NCBI GenBank assembly: GCA_963771715.1
Contig: CAVYUQ010000010.1
Location: 1-64,000, forward strand
Length of the DNA: 64,000 nt
From: JACVRW01 sp963771715
Lineage (GTDB): Bacteria; Actinomycetota; Thermoleophilia; Solirubrobacterales; Thermoleophilaceae
Direction: 5' to 3'
A program made the translations under genes and the position numbers. The notes beneath the pieces were generated by a model that was given only the letters and a program-made list of their open reading frames with translations, was not told where the DNA came from and did not search any database. Shown here one piece after another: positions 57,741 through 64,000 of the stretch (the first letter of the stretch is position 1; every line of letters begins with the position of its first letter).

Positions 57741-58570
57741 ACGGCCAGCACACCGGTCGCGAGCGGGGGATGTGGTCGATCCTGATCGCGGTCGTCGTGC
57801 TCTACGCGCTGATCCCGGTCGCGTGGATCACGTCGCTGTCGCTGAAGACGTCGGACCAGCTGTCGGACCGGAAGTTCTTCTCCGGCATCTCGTTCGACAA
57901 CTACGACGTGATCTTCTCCGACGACACCTTCCTCGCCGCGCTGATCAACTCGCTCGGCATCGCCGGCATCGCCACCCTGATCTCGATCGTGCTCGCGGCC
58001 ATGGCCGCCTACGCGCTCGCGCGGCTCAACTTCGCCGGCAAGGCCGTCATCCTGTCTGGCGCGCTCGCCGTGGCGATGTTCCCGCCGATCTCGATCGTCG
58101 GCTCGCTGTTCGACATGTGGCGCACCATCGGGCTCTACGACACCTGGCCCGGGCTGATCATCCCCTACATGACCTTCACGCTTCCGCTCGCGATCTACAC
58201 GCTGTCGGCGTTCTTCCGCGAGATCCCGTGGGAGCTCGAGCAGGCGGCTCAGATCGACGGCGCCACTCCGTTCCAGGCGTTCCGCAAGATCATCGTGCCG
58301 CTCGCGGCGCCCGGCGTGTTCACCGCCGCGATCCTCGTCTTCATCTTCGCTTGGAACGACTTCATCTTCGCGAACACGCTCACATCCACCGACGACGCGC
58401 GGACCGTTCCCGCCGCACTGGCCTTCTTCACCGGCGCCTCGCAGTTCGAGCAGCCGATCGGCGCGGTTTCGGCAGCCGCAGTTGTGGTGACGATTCCAAT
58501 AATCATCATGGTGCTGATCTTCCAGCGCCGGATAGTCGCGGGCCTGACCGCCGGCGCAGTGAAGGGATAG
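57737..58570 (+). CDS. ABC sugar permease, SugB/MalG type (importer 2)
   Basis: Permease of 277 residues with six helices. The EAA loop is EIPWELEQAAQIDGATPFQ followed by AFRKIIVPLAAPG, and the end FQRRIVAGLTAGAVKG is nearly identical to that of the importer 1 permease at 53045. GTG 57737 overlaps the SugA-like stop. The ATPase gene follows after 13 bases, with GGGAGGAAGG before its ATG. Confidence 0.92.
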   Translation: MNGQHTGRERGMWSILIAVVVLYALIPVAWITSLSLKTSDQLSDRKFFSGISFDNYDVIFSDDTFLAALINSLGIAGIATLISIVLAAMAAYALARLNFAGKAVILSGALAVAMFPPISIVGSLFDMWRTIGLYDTWPGLIIPYMTFTLPLAIYTLSAFFREIPWELEQAAQIDGATPFQAFRKIIVPLAAPGVFTAAILVFIFAWNDFIFANTLTSTDDARTVPAALAFFTGASQFEQPIGAVSAAAVVVTIPIIIMVLIFQRRIVAGLTAGAVKG

Positions 58571-58583
58571 GGAGGAAGGCCAG

Positions 58584-59808
<1,225 letters not shown>

Positions 59809-59837
<29 letters not shown>

Positions 59838-60705
59838 CCATCGTGTCGTCCTCGAGCCCGGGGTGCTCGAGGTCGCGGCGGACCGCGTCGATCACGTCGT
59901 CGGTCCACTCGTGCGTGCGCAGCAGCAGGTAGCGCAAATGCGAGACCTTCATGTAGGCCTCGGTGTCGCTCACGCCCTTCGGCACCAGCTGCGCCTCGCG
60001 CAGCATCTCGACGACGGGCCCGTACTCGTCCCGGAACCAGGCCTCCGAGACATCGCGGCGTGACAGCGGCTCTCCGCGTGCCTGGCTGACGCGGAAGCCC
60101 CACGCCTCCACGGCCTCGGCCAGAGCGGCATAGCGCCACTCGTCGCTGAGGTGGATGCGCTCGCGCTCCTCCTTGGTGAGGGGGACGCGCTCGAAGAAGA
60201 GCCGCTCGTGGCTCTTCAGCGGGAGGTCCTTGAGGCGGATCTCACGGTCGGCGCCCAACTGGGTCAGCACCTCGGTCACGTACGCGTTGATGTCCTTGTG
60301 CCCGAGCGCGCGCGCCACCGAGACCCGGTGGTGCCCGTCCTGGACGAAGTGCAGCTCGCCGATGCGGTACACGTCGATCGGGGGCATCGCCTCGCCCTTG
60401 CGCTGGGCGGTGTTGATGCGCTGCCAGCGCTCGCGCACGCGCGGGGAGGTGGGCCGGAAGTCGCGGTCGAACTCGCGCGAGCGGTCCACCGTCCCGACGA
60501 TCGAGTCCAGCGTGATCAGCTGCTGGCCGAGTCGTCGCTCGCCGGTCCGCCCGAGCGCGCGGGCCACCTCCTCGAACGGCAGGATGTGGTGCACGTCCTC
60601 CGCACGGCGCAGGCGCGCCGACAGGCGCGAGAGCGCGCGCCGGCGGCGCGCGCGGCTGAAGTCGGACTGAGCGTCGGTGCTCGGCAGGCCCGTGTCCCTT
60701 GCCAT
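59809..60705 (-). CDS. ParB-like N-terminal-domain protein
   Basis: A 298-residue protein with a ParB/sulfiredoxin-like motif in PIDVYRIGELHFVQDGHHRVSVARALGH (centre of the protein), where DGHHR is the nucleotide or nuclease box. A basic N-terminal region (RARRRRALSRLSARLRRAED) precedes it. C-terminal landmarks are DEWRYAALAEAVEAWGF and RHDVSEAWF-like RRDVSEAWFRDEYGPVVEM. It is a family of unknown role found in actinobacteria and is not the chromosomal ParB. ATG 60705 is preferred to an upstream one. Transcription may be leaderless or from inside the next gene. Confidence 0.8.
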
Positions 60706-60718
60706 CGTCCGAGAGTAC

Positions 60719-61585
60719 TCAGGGCAGCAGGAGGACGGAGCGCCGCCGAGTGCGCACGTTCGCCGCGGCATCCGCTGCGCAGACGGTCACGAGCGCGCGC
60801 ACGCTTCGACCGGCCCTAAGGGCGCGGCGGGCGCGGCGCGGAACGGCCACGGACAGGGCGGTGTAGCCGCGCTCGGCGGGTTCCCTGGCGGTCGCCCGGC
60901 GGGTCCGCTCGCCGACGGTCGCCGCGGCTCCGGCGAGGCAGTCCTGGTCGGGACAGCGCACGCTCACCACGATCCCTCCTGCGGCAAGCGGGTGCTGGGG
61001 CCGCGCGATGCGCGAGAGGAGCCGCGGCGGCGTCGTGTCGTTGCTCATCGGGGCGGCGCACTTGCCGGCGATCAGGTCGCGTGCCTGCGCGAGGTGCCGC
61101 TGGTAGCCGGAGCGGTTCTCGGGCGCTGGTCGCTCCACGTCGGCGATCCAGATGCCGAACGCGCGCACGTCCTTCGCGGGATCCGGGCGCGCCTCGGCCA
61201 CGCGCCGCTGGCGGACCGCGGCCGCGGAGTCGAGGAACCAGTTCAACTGAAGCTGGGGGTTGCGGGGGAAGCCGCGGTACTCGCCGGCGTTGAGCGATTC
61301 GTGCATGCCGAAGAAGCCGTGGTAGCTGTCGCCGCGGAGGTTGCGCAGGCCGCTCTCGGCGAGCGCCGCCATCACGGGCAGCTCGTGCGGAAGCCCGCGG
61401 TCGGCCGCGGCGCGCGCCATCCAGCGCGCGAGCCGCTCCTTCGCCGCGTCGTCGCCGGGATAGAGCGCCGGGCAGGGCTCGGTGAAGTCGGGCGCGGGCG
61501 CGCCGCCCTGGGCGAGCACCGGCGCCGGCAGCGCGAGGACCGCGGCGCAGACAGGCGCTCCGAGCACGCTCTTGAGAGTTGCCAT
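60719..61585 (-). CDS. secreted lysozyme-fold (SLT-like) protein with C-terminal beta domain
   Basis: Exported protein of 288 residues with signal peptide APVCAAVLALPAPVLAQG. A transglycosylase-like module has the candidate catalytic Glu in MAALAESGLRNLRG and the family stretch YHGFFGMHESLN, followed by NPQLQLNWFLDSAAA. The last 100 residues form a basic beta domain (VRCPDQDCLAGAA, VTVCAADAAANVRTRRRS) resembling the end of the SGNH hydrolase at 25173-26291. It probably acts on, or binds, cell-wall peptidoglycan. It follows the lipid kinase gene by 13 bases. Confidence 0.78.
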   Translation of the reverse strand: MATLKSVLGAPVCAAVLALPAPVLAQGGAPAPDFTEPCPALYPGDDAAKERLARWMARAAADRGLPHELPVMAALAESGLRNLRGDSYHGFFGMHESLNAGEYRGFPRNPQLQLNWFLDSAAAVRQRRVAEARPDPAKDVRAFGIWIADVERPAPENRSGYQRHLAQARDLIAGKCAAPMSNDTTPPRLLSRIARPQHPLAAGGIVVSVRCPDQDCLAGAAATVGERTRRATAREPAERGYTALSVAVPRRARRALRAGRSVRALVTVCAADAAANVRTRRRSVLLLP

Positions 61586-61598
61586 CAGCCGCAGAGTC

Positions 61599-62495
61599 TT
61601 AGCCAACGACCAGCTGGAACGCTCGCTCCTGGGCCGTGAAGCGCGCGGAGCCGGCGGGCACGACCTCGCCGTCCACGTTGAATGGAGTGCCATCGGGCAC
61701 ACGCACCTCGGCCGTCGTGCAGCGCGTCTGGAACGCGCGCGGATGGTCGGCCACGCCGCCGCTCCGCAGGCGATACGCCAGCCCGATCAGGCCGAGTCGC
61801 GGGCCGGCCTCGACCCCGATCACGTCGAGCCTGCCGTCGGTCGGGTCGGCACCCTCCAGGACGGTCCCCGCGCCGAACGCCCCCGACGCCGCCACCGTGA
61901 CCTGCCAGGCCTCGCCCGCGAGCAGCTCGCGCCCGTCACAGTCCACGAGGCAGGTGAGCGGCTTCGCGGTGAGCCCGGCGGCCACGGCACCAACGGCATA
62001 GGCCAGCGGCCCGAGCAGGCGCTTCCAAGAGCTGGCGCGCTCAGCGGCGGGAGCGGGCAGCCCGGCGCTCGCCACGTTCACGAACGGCCGCTCCCGGTTG
62101 AGCCAGCCCAGCTCGAGCTCGCGGAGCCGGGTGCCGCGCGCGGCCAGCTCGCAGGCGGGGGAGAGCTCCTGTGGCAGCTCCATCCGTCGGGCGAAGTCGT
62201 TCGCAGTGCCGGCCGGGACCACGGCCACCGGGATGCCTGCCGCCCCGGCCGCCGCCGCCACGGGCGCGATGCTGCCGTCGCCGCCGGCCACGACCACGCG
62301 GTCGACGCCCGACACGACCGCCTCCTCGATCTCCTCGATGTCGAAGCGCCTCACGCTGACGCCGAAGGAGCACAGGCAGTCGGCGCAGCGCTCGGGATCG
62401 CTCGATCCCGAACGCTCATTTGCCACCAGCGCCACCGTCTCGGCTGCGCGGGCGGGCTGCTCCTGCGTCTTCCCTGACGCCCCCGCTCGTGCCAT
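61599..62495 (-). CDS. diacylglycerol-kinase-family lipid kinase (YegS/DgkB-like)
   Basis: Cytosolic lipid kinase of 298 residues. The ATP site is VVVAGGDGSIAPVAAAAGAA with the GGDGS motif, followed by VAVVPAGTANDFARRMELP, the typical GTxNDFAR block. The C-terminal beta domain includes VTVAASGAFGAGTVLEGADP, GRLDVIGVEAGPR and FNVDGEVVPA. It phosphorylates diacylglycerol or a related lipid. ATG 62495 lies 13 bases from, or overlapping, the divergent dehydrogenase start. Confidence 0.9.
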   Translation of the reverse strand: MARAGASGKTQEQPARAAETVALVANERSGSSDPERCADCLCSFGVSVRRFDIEEIEEAVVSGVDRVVVAGGDGSIAPVAAAAGAAGIPVAVVPAGTANDFARRMELPQELSPACELAARGTRLRELELGWLNRERPFVNVASAGLPAPAAERASSWKRLLGPLAYAVGAVAAGLTAKPLTCLVDCDGRELLAGEAWQVTVAASGAFGAGTVLEGADPTDGRLDVIGVEAGPRLGLIGLAYRLRSGGVADHPRAFQTRCTTAEVRVPDGTPFNVDGEVVPAGSARFTAQERAFQLVVG

Positions 62496-62508
62496 GCTCC
62501 TCGCCCCA

Positions 62509-63468
62509 ATGGGTGCCCAGGCACGCGTGTTCGTAACCCGCCGGCTTCCCGGCGATGCGCTCGAGCGCCTCCAGGCCGAGCACGAAGTGGAGGTCTGGCC
62601 CGAGCGCGTGCCGCCTCCGCGCGCCGAGCTGCTCGCCCGCGCGCCGCGGCTTGAGGGGCTCCTGTCGCTGCTCACCGACGCCGTGGACGCCGAGCTGATG
62701 GACGCCGCCCCGAACCTGCGCGCGATCTCCAACTACGCCGTCGGCGTGGACAACGTGGACGTGGAGGCGGCCACAGCGCGCGGCATCCCGGTCGGCAACA
62801 CGCCCGGGGTTCTCACGGAGTCCACCGCCGACATCGCGCTCGCGCTGATGCTCGGCATCGCACGCCGGCTCGCCGAGGGCGAGACGTTCGTCCGCGCCGG
62901 CCGCTGGGCCACGTGGGAGCCGGGGCTGATGCTCGGTCGCGACCTGCACGAGGCGACCGTGGGCATCGTCGGCTTCGGCCGGATCGGTCGGGCGGTCGGG
63001 CGCCGGCTGGAGGGATTCGGCTGCGAGCTGCTCACCACGAGCCGCAGCGGCGGGGTGGGGCTCGACGAGCTGCTCGAGCGCTCCGACTTCGTGACCCTGC
63101 ACTGCCCGCTCACGCCCGAGACGCGCGGCCTGATCGACGACGAGGCGCTGGCGCGGATGAAGCCGACCGCCTACCTGGTGAATACCGCGCGCGGGCCCGT
63201 GGTGGACACCGATGCGCTGGCCCGCGCCCTCCATGCCGGCGAGATCGCCGGCGCGGCGCTCGACGTGACCGATCCGGAGCCGCTCCCGGGCGACCATCCG
63301 CTGCTCGACGCGCCCAACCTTCTGGTGGTGCCGCACGTGGGCTCGGCCACGCATGCCACGCGCGGGCGCATGGCCGACATAGCGGTCGACAACCTGCTCT
63401 CAGGGCTTGCGGGGAAGCCGATGCCGCATTCGGTCAACGAGGACCTGCTCACTCCCCAAGCACCTTGA
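62509..63468 (+). CDS. D-isomer 2-hydroxyacid dehydrogenase (glyoxylate reductase-like)
   Basis: NAD(P)-dependent dehydrogenase of 319 residues. The nucleotide motif is VGIVGFGRIGRAVGRRLEGFG (near 147-167). Catalytic Arg is in VNTARGPVVDTDAL, Glu in DVTDPEPLPGDHPL and His in VVPHVGSATHATR. NYAVGVDNVDVEAATARGIP is the substrate-side signature of the glyoxylate/hydroxypyruvate group. ATG 62509 is the natural start; ATG 62494 would overlap the divergent kinase start codon. The last 20 bases overlap the convergent YjbQ gene. Confidence 0.93.
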   Translation: MGAQARVFVTRRLPGDALERLQAEHEVEVWPERVPPPRAELLARAPRLEGLLSLLTDAVDAELMDAAPNLRAISNYAVGVDNVDVEAATARGIPVGNTPGVLTESTADIALALMLGIARRLAEGETFVRAGRWATWEPGLMLGRDLHEATVGIVGFGRIGRAVGRRLEGFGCELLTTSRSGGVGLDELLERSDFVTLHCPLTPETRGLIDDEALARMKPTAYLVNTARGPVVDTDALARALHAGEIAGAALDVTDPEPLPGDHPLLDAPNLLVVPHVGSATHATRGRMADIAVDNLLSGLAGKPMPHSVNEDLLTPQAP

Positions 63469-63910
63469 TGATCATCCGCTTCGGCCGGCCGCCGTCGAAC
63501 TCGCAGTAGAAGACCTGCTGCCAGGGGCCGAGGTCGAGGCGCCCGTCGGTCACCGGCACGATCACCTGATGGTGGACCAGCAGGTTCTTCAGGTGCGCGT
63601 CGCCGTTGTCTTCCCCGCCGCGGTGATGGCGGTAGTCGCCCGGGTCCGGCAAGAGCTGGCGGGCGACGTCGTTCGCGGGCGGCTTCCAGCTCGGCGGCGC
63701 GAGCTTGTCGAGCCACTCCATCGCGTCCTCGTGGAGCCCCGGCTCGTCGTCGTTGATCCAGACGGCGGCCGTGATGTGCATGGCTCCGACGAGCACGAGC
63801 CCCTCCGCGATGCCCGCCTCGTCGACGGCGGCCTGAACGTCGTCGGTGATGCGGATGAACTGCCGGCGCTGCTGCGTGTTGAACGTCCGGTGGATGGTGT
63901 GAGACTTCAT
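63449..63910 (-). CDS. YjbQ family protein (UPF0047)
   Basis: A 153-residue member of the YjbQ/UPF0047 family, to which a thiamine-phosphate synthase side activity has been attributed. Motifs are GLVLVGAMHITAAVWINDDE (metal-binding His), DYRHHRGGEDNGDAHLKNLL and PWQQVFYCEFDGGRPKR. The start ATG is only 5 bases from the divergent SDR start. The true cellular role of the family is unsettled. Confidence 0.92.
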   Translation of the reverse strand: MKSHTIHRTFNTQQRRQFIRITDDVQAAVDEAGIAEGLVLVGAMHITAAVWINDDEPGLHEDAMEWLDKLAPPSWKPPANDVARQLLPDPGDYRHHRGGEDNGDAHLKNLLVHHQVIVPVTDGRLDLGPWQQVFYCEFDGGRPKRMIIKVLGE

Positions 63911-63915
63911 GACAT

Positions 63916-64000
63916 ATGGACCTCGGTCTCGAAGGCAGGGTCTGCGTTGTCACGGGCGGCACGCGCGGCATCGGCGCCGCCACGGCACGCATGCTCTCGC
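63916..64000 (+). CDS. short-chain dehydrogenase/reductase, 5' part
   Basis: Start of an SDR-family oxidoreductase that runs off the window. The visible residues MDLGLEGRVCVVTGGTRGIG and AATARMLS contain the Rossmann nucleotide motif TGGTRGIG of classical SDRs. No ribosome site is seen; the gene is divergent from yjbQ with 5 bases between. The substrate cannot be told from this part. Confidence 0.85.
   Translation, partial: MDLGLEGRVCVVTGGTRGIGAATARMLS

Overview
The window is about 64 kb of very GC-rich chromosome from an actinobacterium. The gene families and the tmRNA suggest class Thermoleophilia (Solirubrobacterales-like), but no rRNA or species marker is present, so the placement is inferred. 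Supporting signs are actinobacterial-type families (DUF3618, DUF1469 holin-like, PspC-domain kinase, LpqY-like sugar importers), a tmRNA whose tag ends in ALAA, many GTG/TTG starts, and coding density above 95 percent. There is no rRNA, tRNA, CRISPR array, prophage or recognisable insertion sequence. The only non-coding stretch longer than about 300 bases (10013-10543) holds the tmRNA gene and its terminator.

Layout. 1-5435 (+): end of a RibD-like gene, then ftsE-ftsX, an S41 protease, an RNase R-type exonuclease and smpB, a classic division/translation-quality block. 5443-10012 (-): a secreted subtilase and an envelope-stress module (PspC-kinase, NarL-type regulator, small membrane protein, PspC/LiaF-like protein). 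10111-10484 (+): ssrA, about 5 kb from smpB. 10544-15801: an MFS pump, a 5'-3' exonuclease, a CDP-alcohol phosphotransferase with a small membrane protein, and a FadR-type regulator beside an amino-acid dehydrogenase. The dehydrogenase faces a fused indolepyruvate-ferredoxin oxidoreductase (15960-19619); together they suggest amino-acid deamination followed by oxidative decarboxylation. 19616-26291: secreted phosphodiesterase, aldo/keto reductase, VOC protein, flavoprotein, YbdK-like ligase and SGNH hydrolase. 26359-28975: an RpoD-like sigma factor with no canonical start codon, a Vms1/baeRF-like protein and a BON protein.

29006-35719: a DrrAB-like exporter, a cupin, a DUF72 gene, a SigB/F-type sigma factor, a CBS protein, and a lipoprotein / 27-residue membrane peptide / DUF6766 operon. 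36171-40842: a FAD-Rieske oxidoreductase, a glycogen-debranching-type enzyme and a glycosyltransferase. 40891-43522: zinc ribbon, DUF2294, and an overlapping membrane operon (holin-like, DUF3618, YihY, DUF1360). 44822-47991 (-): a cation exporter and an NHEJ-type LigD split into three overlapping genes (phosphoesterase, ligase, polymerase). 50845-59837 (+): two paralogous LpqY-type trehalose/maltose importers flanking a GH13 glucosidase and apparently served by one ATPase. 59809-64000: ParB-like protein, secreted lysozyme-fold protein, lipid kinase, D-2-hydroxyacid dehydrogenase, YjbQ and the start of an SDR.

Three patterns run through the window. Seven genes have reading frames broken by what looks like one extra C each time (11 sites), almost always just before two purines; the uniformity points to a technical artefact. 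At least twelve genes have a TANNNT box 6-9 bases before the start codon and no Shine-Dalgarno sequence, which suggests leaderless mRNAs. The tmRNA keeps its stems but has a T-loop reading GGCAGTG instead of the usual TTCRANY.
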